This document shows positions 1-7,804 of a stretch of 56,656 nt of DNA, in pieces. Every line of letters begins with the position of its first letter. Positions within the stretch are counted from its first letter, which is position 1. Origin of the DNA: JAJRZX01 sp964472295 (GTDB lineage Bacteria; Desulfobacterota; GWC2-55-46; JADFVP01); the NCBI GenBank assembly GCA_964472295.1, contig CAYYJQ010000012.1, forward strand, positions 1 through 56,656. Direction: 5' to 3'. Below the pieces are notes generated by a model. That model was not told the DNA's origin and made no database searches. It was given only the letters and a program-made list of their open reading frames with translations. Made by a program: the position numbers and the translations under genes.

Positions 1-542
1 GCACCTTTGGTCCTTGGTTGTATGTATACACCCATTTTCCCCGTTAATCTATTAAAACCATTTATAGGGTCAATGAGCAAAATATTCCTCACCAAGTCAT
101 AATCCGCCTTCACCGCATCATACAAACGTCCTGAAAGGTCAAATTCAACAATGGAGTAAATGTAACTTGGTTCATCAACAGTTTTTCCGACAATCCTTGC
201 AACAACAACTGCCTTCTTAAGTTTTGCAAGCAGGTGGCTTTCATCAAATTCCTTCTGGCATACATTCACAGGGTCTATCATAGTAATGGCCATTGTCTCT
301 TTAAAGACTAACTTGCCATTTCTCAATTTTTTTATGGGGATGGACTTCAGTTCCCATGAACCAAAGTTTGGAGATTGTGCGGAGTTAATAGGCAATTCCA
401 AATATCTTTCACATACATGTCCGGCCCAACCTTTATTAACTTTACCATTCTTATAAACTGTTACACCAAGATCTTCTGCTAATTCATGGAGTTCTTTTCC
501 TATTAATTTATGCAGTTTCTTAACGGCATCATTTCTATCCAT
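1..542 (-). CDS. Type II restriction endonuclease, MutH/Sau3AI-like (partial, 3' end off the left edge)
   Basis: The frame opens with ATG at 542 and runs off the window at base 1, so about 180 residues are seen. Around residues 61-70 it reads GSWELKSIPI, which matches the E-L-K-T/S-I-P core (ExK nuclease motif) of the MutH/Sau3AI family. An upstream Glu sits at about 45 in CERYLEL. The acidic residue that normally precedes ExK seems to be Asn59, so the exact active site is uncertain. It starts 9 bases after the stop of the adenine methylase, behind a GGGGTGG ribosome site, so the two form one restriction-modification operon. By analogy with Sau3AI and MutH the target may be GATC; that is inference. 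The segment is clearly richer in A+T than the following genes, which suggests transfer. Confidence 0.72.
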   Translation of the reverse strand, partial: MDRNDAVKKLHKLIGKELHELAEDLGVTVYKNGKVNKGWAGHVCERYLELPINSAQSPNFGSWELKSIPIKKLRNGKLVFKETMAITMIDPVNVCQKEFDESHLLAKLKKAVVVARIVGKTVDEPSYIYSIVEFDLSGRLYDAVKADYDLVRNILLIDPINGFNRLTGKMGVYIQPRTKG

Positions 543-551
543 AACCACCCC

Positions 552-1403
552 TTATGGCAAAACACCATAGACCGGTTCGTCTTCTTGAACGTGGTGTAGT
601 GCGCTTGATTTTTGCGCATCACTCAAAACATCCAAAATACGTGGAGCAGCCAAGGCGTCTAAATATGCCTTTTCCGAATCAATGCCAACAAACCTGCGAT
701 TATTCCTCAAGGCAGAAACTCCCGTGGTTGCGCTACCGCAAAAAGGATCGAGCACAATATCGTTACTATTGGATGACGCTGTTATTATTCTATCAAGCAA
801 GAATAATGGTTTCTGTGTCGGGTGTTTTCCGTATTTTTTCTCTCCATTTTTAGGTGTTCCTATGGCCCAGACACTGCGCATTTGTTTTCCAGGTTTTTTC
901 AAGAAGTCATATGGAAAATCACCATTCTTCATGGCATCATAATTAAAGGTATGCTTTGCCTTCTTGTTTTTTCTTACCCAAAGCAATGTTTCGTGACTTG
1001 CCGTGAACATACGACAGGCCAGATTAGGGGCGGCATTTGGCTTAAACCAGCATATATCATTAATGAAGTGCCATCCTTGCTTTTGAAGCGCATAGCCACA
1101 GGCATAGATAGAATGATATGTGCCCGAGATCCATAGAGAACCATTGGGCTTCAATACTCTCTTACATGCTTTTATCCATTCATAGTGAAACAGAAAATCT
1201 GATTCAACCCCCTTGCTTTTATCCCACGTTCCCTTATCCACACTAACCCTCTTACCGGCATGACAAGTAAAGCCACCATTTGAGAGGTTGTAAGGTGGAT
1301 CAGCAAAAATCAGATCAATACTCTCCTCTGGCAATTGATTTAACATATCAACGGCATCGCCAAGATACAATCTGACTCCATTTTTCGAAAAATGTGCTTT
1401 CAC
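552..1403 (-). CDS. DNA adenine N6-methyltransferase, beta class (DpnA/MboI-type)
   Basis: 283 residues. The catalytic motif IV DPPY lies at residues 35-38, and the AdoMet-binding motif DPFCGSATTG comes late, at 219-228. The order motif IV then motif I is that of beta-class amino-methyltransferases. HPTQKP before the AdoMet motif is also typical. Parts such as LSNGGFTCHAGK and VDKGTWDKS resemble the second methylase of DpnII/MboI systems, which methylates adenine in GATC; the specificity is therefore likely but not proven. It should protect host DNA from the nuclease encoded 9 bases downstream. Base composition is AT-rich against aroC beside it. The gene ends in TAA at 552-554. Confidence 0.88.
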   Translation of the reverse strand: MKAHFSKNGVRLYLGDAVDMLNQLPEESIDLIFADPPYNLSNGGFTCHAGKRVSVDKGTWDKSKGVESDFLFHYEWIKACKRVLKPNGSLWISGTYHSIYACGYALQKQGWHFINDICWFKPNAAPNLACRMFTASHETLLWVRKNKKAKHTFNYDAMKNGDFPYDFLKKPGKQMRSVWAIGTPKNGEKKYGKHPTQKPLFLLDRIITASSNSNDIVLDPFCGSATTGVSALRNNRRFVGIDSEKAYLDALAAPRILDVLSDAQKSSALHHVQEDEPVYGVLP

Positions 1404-1411
1404 CTTTTTCC

Positions 1412-2617
1412 CTAAAAGAAAGTAAGTGTCTGTTTTATATAGGACGCAGTGTTTCTCTTGAGTTCCCTCATGGAGTCTGCGCCGAATTTTTCAAGAAACG
1501 CGCTGGCGATGGTAAAGGCCGCCACGGCCTCGGCCACCACCGAGGCCGCCGGCACGGCGCAGACATCGGAGCGTTCCACCCCGGCCCTTATTGTCTTTTT
1601 TGTCTTGAGGTCAACGGAGCGGAGCGGTTTGTAGAGCGTTGGTATGGGTTTCATTACCGCCCGAAGGAGCAGTGTCTCGCCGTTTGTCATTCCCCCCTCA
1701 ATGCCGCCTGCGCGGTTGGTCTTTCTGTAAAGTGGATGGCGCGCGGGCCAGTGGTGGGCCGGACGCGCGGGCGCTGGTTTTCTGTAGAATATCTCGTCAT
1801 GCACCGTGGAGCCGGGCCTCGTGCCGGCCTCAAAGCCTATGCCAACCTCAACGCCCTTTATGGCCTGAATCCCCATGAGGGCGCCTGCGAGGCGTCCGTC
1901 CATCTTGCGGTCATGCTGAACGTGGCTTCCAAGTCCCGGCGGCACGCCGGTTACGGCCACAATGAATATGCCGCCAAGGCTGTCACCTGCCTCTTTCGCC
2001 TCGTCAATCCTCTTTTTCATGGCCGTGGTGGCCTTTCTGTCAGGGCAACGCGTGGGAGACTTTTCGGCGCGCGAAAAGAGGCGCGCAGGATCAGCGTCCT
2101 CTGGCGCGCGCCACGTCACACCGCCTATGGTCTCCACCCAGGAATAGACCCCTATGCCGAATTCCCCGAGGAGCCCCTTTGCAAGGGCGCCAACGGCAAC
2201 GCGCGCGGCTGTCTCGCGTGCGCTCGAGCGCTCGAGGATATTGCGAAGGTCTTTATGGGCGTACTTGAGCCCCCCGGCAAGGTCCGCGTGTCCGGGCCTC
2301 GGCCTTGAAAGGGCCTTTGCCGAGGCGCCGGGAAGAGGCCCCTCTGGGCCCATTACACCCTGCCAGTTCTCCCAGTCGCGGTTATTCACTATAAGGGTGA
2401 TGGGAGAGCCAAGAGTTACACCGCCGCGCACGCCAGATGTTATCTCCACAGAGTCCGACTCAATGGCCATCCTCGCGCCCCGGCCATAACCGCACTGGCG
2501 GCGCTTGAGTTCAGCGTTTATGGAAGGGGCATCAATTCTCAGACCCGAGGGCATACCCTCCACTATGGCCGTAAGACACTTGCCGTGCGACTCGCCGGCA
2601 TTCAAAAAACGCAGCAT
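1412..2617 (-). CDS. aroC: Chorismate synthase
   Basis: Makes chorismate from 5-enolpyruvylshikimate 3-phosphate with reduced FMN, the last step of the shikimate pathway. Family signatures are all present: GESHG at 8-12, RPRPGHADL near 105-113, the Arg/Ser/Thr signature ERSSARETAAR at 129-139, GGIEGGMTNGE, and RSDVCAVPAASVVAE near 349-363. I start at ATG 2617 (MLRFLNAGESHG), the usual family start. The frame is open for 42 more codons upstream, but those codons read through a dispersed AT-rich repeat and are not part of the enzyme. Length of 401 residues is normal to slightly long for the family. It lies downstream of the probable selenoprotein on the same strand, 277 bases away. Confidence 0.95.
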   Translation of the reverse strand: MLRFLNAGESHGKCLTAIVEGMPSGLRIDAPSINAELKRRQCGYGRGARMAIESDSVEITSGVRGGVTLGSPITLIVNNRDWENWQGVMGPEGPLPGASAKALSRPRPGHADLAGGLKYAHKDLRNILERSSARETAARVAVGALAKGLLGEFGIGVYSWVETIGGVTWRAPEDADPARLFSRAEKSPTRCPDRKATTAMKKRIDEAKEAGDSLGGIFIVAVTGVPPGLGSHVQHDRKMDGRLAGALMGIQAIKGVEVGIGFEAGTRPGSTVHDEIFYRKPAPARPAHHWPARHPLYRKTNRAGGIEGGMTNGETLLLRAVMKPIPTLYKPLRSVDLKTKKTIRAGVERSDVCAVPAASVVAEAVAAFTIASAFLEKFGADSMRELKRNTASYIKQTLTFF

Positions 2618-2894
2618 GAGAAAGGCCCTCTCTATTAAGAAGAAAAAGAAAGAAAGATTTTTTCCACTTTCTTTTAGAAAAAAGAAAGTCTTTTGTTCGG
2701 GTTGCGCGGCCCTTTGCAAAGATGTCCACCAGGCAGGCCGCATGGTCCCTAACCCGGCAGACTAAGTCAAAGAAAACCAGTACCAGCGGCCCTGCGGGCC
2801 GCTGGAAAGACCCGTGGACAACGCTCAGAAAACGATAAACCAGGGGAAAAAGGCCAAAAAAGATGCAAAATGGCAAAAAAACAGCCAAAAATAC
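2618..2894. repeat. Intergenic repeat cluster: AT palindrome plus GC hairpin
   Basis: No gene. It holds copy 1 of the AT-only palindrome (2666-2689, arms ACTTTCTTTT and complement), a TCAAAGAAAACC box at 2767-2778, and a perfect 10-bp GC-rich hairpin at 2783-2805 (arms CCAGCGGCCC/GGGCCGCTGG, loop TGC). The same three-part unit recurs at 14544-14607 and 43711-43772. Confidence 0.8.
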
Positions 2895-3311
2895 CTATTT
2901 TTTCTCTATTGGACCTCCGGCCTTTACCCAGGCCGCGAGCCCACCCTTGAGGGCCCTCACCCTCCTGAAACCCGCCTTCATGAGATAGAACGCAGCACCT
3001 GCGCTCGAAGCCTCGTGCGGTCACGTGCAGTAGGTGATTATCTCCGTGCCCATGGGGAGTTCATACATCCTGCTCTCAAGGTCATCAGGGGCTATTCTTA
3101 TATCGCCCTTTATCCTTATATCCCCTGCCTCATATGCCCCCTTGGAGCGAATATCCAGTATGACTATCTTCTCGCCCCTGTCCATGCGGGCCATGACTTC
3201 TTCGGGCGTAACCCTCTCAACATCATATATGCTGAGGGCCGAGGCGTAAGAGGCAAGGCCAAGTACCATGACAAGGGCCAGCGCGATTTTTTTCATGAAT
3301 CCCTGCTTCAT
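2895..3311 (-). CDS. Periplasmic rhodanese-like sulfurtransferase, probable selenoprotein (in-frame TGA = Sec97)
   Basis: Start ATG 3311 follows GGAGG by 9 bases; residues 1-25 form a signal peptide (MKKIALALVMVLGLASYASA core). A rhodanese domain follows (VTPEEVMARMDRGEKIVILD). The frame meets TGA at 3021-3023, codon 97, and then continues in the same frame with the missing half of the domain: PHEASSAGAAFYLMKAGF, RVRALKGGLAAW, VKAGGPIEKK, ending in TAG at 2895-2897. The active-site loop reads Y94-C95-T96-U97-P98-H-E, so the TGA falls where many rhodaneses of this type have the second Cys of a YCxCPxE loop. A SECIS-like hairpin follows the TGA. Total 138 residues. The expected role is sulfur or selenium transfer or redox work in the periplasm. 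The alternative is a nonsense mutation in a recent pseudogene; conservation downstream and the hairpin argue against that. Confidence 0.85.
2989..3005 (-). promoter_or_regulatory. Candidate bacterial SECIS element downstream of the Sec TGA
   Basis: On the coding (minus) strand, 15 bases after the TGA, arms AGCGCA and UGCGUU (six pairs, one G-U) enclose the loop GGUGC. Bacterial SECIS elements are short stems with a small loop carrying G and U soon after the UGA; the loop of E. coli fdhF is GGUCU. The loop here begins 21 bases after the TGA, within the known range. A weak outer GAG/CUC pairing extends it. Confidence 0.68.
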
Positions 3312-3457
3312 AGAGCAATACCTCCGTGAAATCTGATGATTGCACATTATCACACAATTCCAAAAAGAAATCAAAGATGAGATGGGGACAATATCCGGGC
3401 CTTGAGGAGGAGCTGATTAAGGTGGAAGCGAGGCCAAAAATACATTATAATGCGCCC
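3312..3457. other. Divergent spacer between the selenoprotein and tusA-like genes
   Basis: 146 bases separate the minus-strand rhodanese from the plus-strand TusA-like gene. It carries the GGAGG ribosome site of the rhodanese (minus strand, about 3321-3325). I could not pick a convincing sigma70 or sigma54 promoter by eye. Confidence 0.5.
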
Positions 3458-3715
3458 ATGGAGAATATAAGACCGGATAAACGCCTCGATGCCCGCGGCA
3501 TGACATGCCCCATGCCCTCGGTAAAGACGGCCCTCGCGCTCGAGGACATGTCCCCGGGCGAGGTAATCGAGGTAATTACAGACGATCCTGTATCAAAAAA
3601 AGACCTTCCCCTCTGGGCCAGCGGCACGGGCAACACCGTCCTCGAGGTGGTGGAGCGCGTCATCGAGGGCAAGGAGGCCATTACCATATACGTACGAAAG
3701 GGTTCCGGGCAATGA
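3458..3715 (+). CDS. TusA/SirA-family sulfur carrier protein
   Basis: 85 residues when started at ATG 3458; the frame is open further upstream but the family starts about here. The conserved CPxP motif is intact: RGMTCPMP with Cys17, the residue that carries a persulfide in TusA. Family members relay sulfur from rhodaneses or cysteine desulfurases to tRNA thiolation, molybdenum cofactor or sulfur oxidation systems. It is divergent from the probable selenocysteine rhodanese, a likely functional partner. Its stop overlaps the start of udp (ATGA), so the two are translated from one message although their roles look unrelated. Confidence 0.85.
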   Translation: MENIRPDKRLDARGMTCPMPSVKTALALEDMSPGEVIEVITDDPVSKKDLPLWASGTGNTVLEVVERVIEGKEAITIYVRKGSGQ

Positions 3716-4479
3716 GCGAACTCTATCACCTTGGTCTCACAAGAGATGCCATTCAAGGTGCCGGGACGGTCCTTATGCCCGGAGACCCGGCAAGGGCGGG
3801 AAAGATAGCAGAGGAGATAGGCCGGGCCATTGGCGGCAGGGCCGAGGAACTCGCCTCGCGCCGCGAGTTTACTACTTTCATGACCACTGCTCCTGAAAGT
3901 CCACCCTTTATAGTCACATCCACGGGCATTGGCGGCCCCTCGGTCTCCATAGCCGTGGAAGAACTCGCGCGTATCGGTGTAAAAACCTTTATCCGCGTCG
4001 GCACCACAGGGGCCATACAGGATTATCTAAGGAACGGCGACTGCGTTATTACCACCGGGGCCGTGCGCCTCGACGGCGCTTCCCGGCACTACGCGCCCAT
4101 TGAGTACCCTGCCGTGGCGAGCCTCAGGGTAACGAACGCCCTTGTAAGGGGCGCAAGTAAAGCAAAGGTCCCTTTTTACACCGGCATCACGGCATCGTCT
4201 GACACCTTCTACCAGGGCGAGGAAAAATCCGACGCCTTCAGGGAATACACCATAAGGGCCATTCGCGGCTCCACGGAAGAGTGGCGCAGACTCGGCGTAC
4301 TCAACTACGAGATGGAGGCGGCCACGCTCCTTACCATGACCTCTTCAATGGGCCTTGAGGGGGGGTGCGTGACAGGCGTGATAAACCGTTCCGATGATGG
4401 AGAGATAACGCGCGGCGACCTCGACCTTGGCGAGGGTAATGTAATAAAGGCCGCGGTACGGGCCCTCGGGTTCTTATAG
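3712..4479 (+). CDS. udp: Uridine phosphorylase
   Basis: 255 residues; reversible phosphorolysis of uridine to uracil and ribose 1-phosphate in pyrimidine salvage. The N-terminus closely follows the E. coli enzyme (YHLGLTRDAIQGA, then MPGDPAR at 22-28 for phosphate binding). STGIGGPSVSIAVEEL and GTTGAIQ are typical of the nucleoside phosphorylase fold. NYEMEAATLLTM from residue 198 is the uridine/ribose-binding signature characteristic of Udp rather than of purine phosphorylases. The start ATG at 3712 overlaps the stop of the TusA-like gene by four bases. The gene is followed by 291 bases without a gene. Confidence 0.92.
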   Translation: MSELYHLGLTRDAIQGAGTVLMPGDPARAGKIAEEIGRAIGGRAEELASRREFTTFMTTAPESPPFIVTSTGIGGPSVSIAVEELARIGVKTFIRVGTTGAIQDYLRNGDCVITTGAVRLDGASRHYAPIEYPAVASLRVTNALVRGASKAKVPFYTGITASSDTFYQGEEKSDAFREYTIRAIRGSTEEWRRLGVLNYEMEAATLLTMTSSMGLEGGCVTGVINRSDDGEITRGDLDLGEGNVIKAAVRALGFL

Positions 4480-4770
4480 ACCTCGTCACCTGGTGAGTCC
4501 GGGTAGTTTCTTCCTTGCCTTACGCCTTACTTCACCCAGGGCGCGATTCCCTTCCAATATCAGCGACATGGCCATGCCAGCCCTGCCCTTCTCTCTCTTG
4601 CCACGCTCCGTCCCCCCGGCTCTTCAGTCTCATTCCAGCCCTTTTCTCAACCTTCATTAAAGAAACTCCCCTTTTCTACGATAATAAGATAGGGGCGGAC
4701 ATTATGGTTTCAACTGGTCCGTGCGGCCCCATATACCAGAGATAACAGAGACCTCCAAGGAGAGACGGAC
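4480..4770. other. Intergenic region without a recognised feature
   Basis: About 290 bases between udp and the HDOD gene. C- and T-rich in the middle. I see no tRNA, no clear terminator and no repeat of the families found elsewhere. The ribosome site AAGGAGAGACGGAC of the next gene closes it. Confidence 0.6.
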
Positions 4771-5637
4771 ATGAAGACGCGCGAAGAGATATTCGAGGAC
4801 CTTAGCCGGATAAGAGACCTGCCATCTCTGCCGCGTGTAGTCCTGCGGCTTCAGCAGGAGATGAATAAACCCGAGGTTGGCATTGACGCAATAGCGCGCA
4901 TCATAACCGAGGACCCTCCCATAGCCATGACGGTTCTTAAGGTGGTGAACTCTCCACTGTACCGCTCAATGCGCAAGATAGTCAGCATACGCGACGCAGC
5001 GGTGCGGCTTGGCCTCAAGGAGATATATGAAATCGTCCTCACGACTTCAATGTGCAACCTCATGAAGTCGTCCCATGGTATTGACTTTACGCGCTTCTGG
5101 AACCACAGCATCTCAGTGGCTCACGCCTCAAAGGCCATAATCAGCATCTCCTCCAAAAGACGGGGAACATTCGATAAATCCGTGACTGACGCCGCCTTTA
5201 CGGCGGCCCTCCTCCACGACATAGGCGTCCTGGTCCTCGAAAAATACATGCCCGGCACCTACGGACGCCTTGTGGACGAAAACGACGCCGGCAATCCCAT
5301 ACCTATCAATGTCTTCGAGCAACGGAACTTTGGCGTGACTCATGCTGAGACAGGGGCCTTTCTTCTACGAAGGTGGCACCTGCCAGAAGTGATAGCCCTT
5401 GGAGTGGAGAAGCACCACAGCCCCCTTGCGACAGAAAAAAGCCATCATATCGCCGAGATAATTCACGTTGCTGACTACACATGCACAAACGAGGGTATCA
5501 GCGGGGGCGTGGAGGGGTGGACAAACGAGTATATTGATTCAGCGTGGAAGTCCCTTGGCGCCTCACTTGACGACATACCCGAAATTATCCATGCCGTGCG
5601 TGAACAGCTCAAGAAGTCACCGTTGCTCGTAGTCTGA
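4771..5637 (+). CDS. HDOD domain signalling protein
   Basis: 288 residues, start after a strong AAGGAG. The HDOD domain covers roughly residues 10-230: DLPSLPRVVLRL, then IITEDPPIAMTVLKVVNSPLY, IRDAAVRLGLKEIYEIV, FWNHSISVAHA, and ALLHDIGVLVLEKY with the His-Asp pair kept. This family is related to HD phosphohydrolases but usually lacks hydrolase activity; members act in signalling, chemotaxis and surface behaviour. No CheY, GGDEF or other partner domain is fused. It is convergent with rpe and has no operon partner, so its specific role is unknown. Confidence 0.88.
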   Translation: MKTREEIFEDLSRIRDLPSLPRVVLRLQQEMNKPEVGIDAIARIITEDPPIAMTVLKVVNSPLYRSMRKIVSIRDAAVRLGLKEIYEIVLTTSMCNLMKSSHGIDFTRFWNHSISVAHASKAIISISSKRRGTFDKSVTDAAFTAALLHDIGVLVLEKYMPGTYGRLVDENDAGNPIPINVFEQRNFGVTHAETGAFLLRRWHLPEVIALGVEKHHSPLATEKSHHIAEIIHVADYTCTNEGISGGVEGWTNEYIDSAWKSLGASLDDIPEIIHAVREQLKKSPLLVV

Positions 5638-5833
5638 CAGGTGGCAAAAGCGGGCGTGAACCGGGTGGGGGGGGAAAGTGGGGGGGAAAAGTGGAGGGAC
5701 AGCGGGGTAGAAGGACGAGGCCCAAGGAACGGACAAAGGGAACAAAAGGCGATGGGGGTATAATGGGTTAAGGAGTCTTGGGGTAGAAGGCGCGCGGATA
5801 CAGGGGGGGGGAAGTATGACGGGACCACCTTAT
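5638..5833. other. G-rich convergent spacer
   Basis: Between the HDOD gene and the convergent rpe. The plus strand carries closely spaced runs of G (5663-5698 has runs of 3, 8, 7 and 3), and another nine-G run lies near 5803-5811. This could form a G-quadruplex, but the location between two gene ends argues for a minor role at most. No terminator with a T tract was found. Confidence 0.5.
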
Positions 5834-6493
5834 TTACAACGCGGACGCCGCCTCGCGCATCTGCCTCATGGTCTCGGCGTAAGAAGACGTCGAGCCGAAT
5901 ATTCCCGAACCCGATACAAAGACATCGGCCCCGGCGCGCGCGGACTCTGCAATATTTTCCACTTTTATACCGCCGTCCACCTCGAGCTCTGCATGAAGGC
6001 CCCCTTCGTCTATCCGCGCTCGAAGGTCCCTTATCTTCTCAAGGGCCACTGGAATGAAACTCTGCCCTCCAAAGCCGGGATTCACGCTCATCACAAGGAC
6101 AAGGTCCAAATCCGGGAGAATGTCGTGAAGAAGGCTCACCGGGGTGGCGGGATTTATGGATACCCCGGCAAGGGCGCCGTTTGCCTTTATGAGCTGAACC
6201 GTGCCGTGCAAATGGCGCGTGGCCTCGGCGTGAACGGTTATGATATGGGCCCCTGCGTCGGCGAACTCCCGCACATAACGCTCTGGCTCCTCTATCATGA
6301 GGTGCACGTCAAGGGGAAGGGCCGTCGCGCGCTTTAGCGCCCTAACCACAAGGGGGCCTATGGTGATATTTGAGACAAAGCGGCCGTCCATTACATCCAC
6401 ATGGAGGTAATCGGCCCCGCCTTCTTCGACTGCGCGCACCTCTTCGCCAAGCCTTGTAAAGTCCGCCGAGAGTATGGACGGTGAAATTTTCAT
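5834..6493 (-). CDS. rpe: Ribulose-phosphate 3-epimerase
   Basis: 219 residues, the usual length; interconverts ribulose 5-phosphate and xylulose 5-phosphate in the pentose phosphate or Calvin pathway. The TIM-barrel signatures are complete: MKISPSILSADFTRL at the start, HVDVMDGRFV at 31-40 with metal ligands His31 and Asp33, HLMIEEPERYV, MSVNPGFGGQSFIP, and EVDGGI. Co-directional with the TlpA-like lipoprotein upstream, 66 bases away. Confidence 0.95.
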   Translation of the reverse strand: MKISPSILSADFTRLGEEVRAVEEGGADYLHVDVMDGRFVSNITIGPLVVRALKRATALPLDVHLMIEEPERYVREFADAGAHIITVHAEATRHLHGTVQLIKANGALAGVSINPATPVSLLHDILPDLDLVLVMSVNPGFGGQSFIPVALEKIRDLRARIDEGGLHAELEVDGGIKVENIAESARAGADVFVSGSGIFGSTSSYAETMRQMREAASAL

Positions 6494-6559
6494 GAGAGTT
6501 CAGCCCTCTTTTCCATTCATTCAATATCAGCGCGCCCTTGAGAGGGCGGCAGGGAGGAG

Positions 6560-7153
6560 TTATTGACCCAGTATTTCCTCTATCTTTCCCGCAAGATAAT
6601 CTTCCGGCATGACGCCGCTCTGTATATACCCCACCGTGCCGTCGCGCCTGATGATGACGGTCTTTGGGATGCCGCGCACGCTGTAGGCGTCCATGATGCG
6701 GTCGTCCCTGTCAGGGCCTGCCGGGAAGGTCCAGCCGTTCTCCTTGAGATACCCTCTGGAACCCTTCTCGCTATCCTGTATGGCAACGCCCACAAAGACA
6801 AGACCGCGCCTGCCGTATTTTTCGTATAACTTCTGGAGCATGGGCCCTTCGAGCCTGCAGGGGCCGCACCACGAGGCCCAGAAGTTTATAAGCACCGGAC
6901 TTCCGGCGTGCTCTGAGAGCGTAAATGTCCCTCCCCCAAAGGTCTTTATGGTGAAGTCTATGGCACGCTCGCCAGTGGCGTTAAGAGACCCCTCGCCAAC
7001 GAAGAAGACGTCGCCGCCCGAGGCCGGTCTGGATGGCGTCGAAGGACCCTCGCCAGAGCCGGAGCACCCTGAAAGGGAGATGAGTGGGAGGATAATCAGA
7101 ACAGCCAATATCCACCTTACTCTCAACGCCTTTAAGAGATCCGGGACTCTCAT
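6560..7153 (-). CDS. TlpA/ResA-type thioredoxin-like lipoprotein
   Basis: Started at ATG 7153, giving a lipoprotein signal with LISLSGC and lipidated Cys at residue 30. An open frame begins 16 codons further up but has no ribosome site. After a flexible linker the AhpC/TSA-TlpA fold begins at about residue 55; FWASWCGPC holds the active pair Cys96-Cys99, followed by FVGVAIQDSEKGSRGYLKE and the cis-proline segment VRGIPKTVII. Such proteins reduce disulfides or apocytochrome cysteines at the outer face of the membrane. Neighbours are cytosolic thioredoxin upstream and rpe downstream on the same strand. 197 residues. Confidence 0.9.
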   Translation of the reverse strand: MRVPDLLKALRVRWILAVLIILPLISLSGCSGSGEGPSTPSRPASGGDVFFVGEGSLNATGERAIDFTIKTFGGGTFTLSEHAGSPVLINFWASWCGPCRLEGPMLQKLYEKYGRRGLVFVGVAIQDSEKGSRGYLKENGWTFPAGPDRDDRIMDAYSVRGIPKTVIIRRDGTVGYIQSGVMPEDYLAGKIEEILGQ

Positions 7154-7245
7154 GCTTCTCTTTTCATTAGGGGTCTCTGACACAGAGTAGTAGATGGGCA
7201 AAAAAAGGACAGCCGTGAGCGACTGCCCTTGCCCGGATTCTTTAA

Positions 7246-7282
7246 GGGAACCTCTGAATAATTCGTCCCTGAATTAATCAGA
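7246..7282. repeat. GGAACCTCTGAA-type dispersed element, copy 1
   Basis: Reads GGAACCTCTGAA, then GTCCCT and AATTA, in the trxA-tlpA spacer. The same spaced blocks recur at 44321-44354 next to rplI. It may be the end of a vanished insertion element, but no transposase is present. Confidence 0.55.
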
Positions 7283-7305
7283 CTTTCCCAAGGTGGATTG
7301 GATAA

Positions 7306-7635
7306 TCAGCCTACGGCCTTGTCCACAAGGTCTGTTATCTGCTTCTTCGGGACAGCGCCTACCACCTGGTCAACTACGTTGCCGTCCTTGAAGAGGATAA
7401 GCGTGGGAATGCCCCTTACGCCGAACTTGCCCGGTGTTGCCGGGTTCTCGTCAACGTTCATCTTCGCCACAATGAGCTTGCCGTCGTACTCTCCGGCTAT
7501 CTCCTCCACAACAGGGGCGATGGCCCTGCAGGGGGCGCACCAGGAGGCCCAGAAATCAACAAGCGTAGGCCTCGAGGATGAGAGGACAATGCTCTCGAAG
7601 TTCGAGTCAGTTACGTGAATGACCTTCTCTGACAT
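7306..7635 (-). CDS. trxA: Thioredoxin
   Basis: 109 residues. The active site is WCAPC (Cys33 and Cys36) instead of the commoner WCGPC. FWASW before it, KMNVDENPATPGKFGVRGIPTLILFKDG with the cis-proline, and the C-terminal helix match bacterial thioredoxins. General disulfide reductant in the cytosol. It has a clear sigma70-type promoter and a GAAGGAGA ribosome site, so it can be expressed alone, with the TlpA-like gene downstream on the same strand. Confidence 0.95.
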   Translation of the reverse strand: MSEKVIHVTDSNFESIVLSSSRPTLVDFWASWCAPCRAIAPVVEEIAGEYDGKLIVAKMNVDENPATPGKFGVRGIPTLILFKDGNVVDQVVGAVPKKQITDLVDKAVG

Positions 7636-7697
7636 ATGTGTGTCTCCTTCTATACTTTAAGGATCCTTGAAAATAAAAAAGCGTGTGACCTTGATGT

Positions 7698-7726
7698 AAT
7701 ATAAATAAATGGAGATACACTGTCAA
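7698..7726 (-). promoter_or_regulatory. Sigma70-type promoter of trxA
   Basis: On the minus strand TTGACA (7726-7721), a 17-base spacer, then TATATT (7703-7698). It lies about 63 bases before the trxA start. The -35 box matches the consensus fully and the -10 box at five of six positions. Confidence 0.75.
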
Positions 7727-7804
7727 CACCTTATTTGCAGGGCCGGCAGAGAGGCCTTAATATCCTTCTTGACATGAAAACCATGAAGATGGACAATATA
7801 TACC

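Noticed and set aside
2618..2743. N-terminal extension of aroC (42 codons)
   Set aside because: The codons read through the AT palindrome and poly-Phe/Lys repeat DNA; conserved AroC begins at MLRFLNAGESHG.
3021..3023. Simple nonsense mutation in a rhodanese pseudogene
   Set aside because: Considered, but the TGA falls on the active-site Cys position, the frame is conserved afterwards with no other lesion, and a SECIS-like stem follows.
2767..3024. Separate 85-residue minus-strand ORF overlapping the rhodanese 3' half
   Set aside because: It is another frame of the selenoprotein region; rhodanese conservation lies in the TGA-containing frame.
4480..4770. tRNA gene in the udp-HDOD spacer
   Set aside because: No acceptor/T-arm pattern with TTCRA could be found here or in other spacers.
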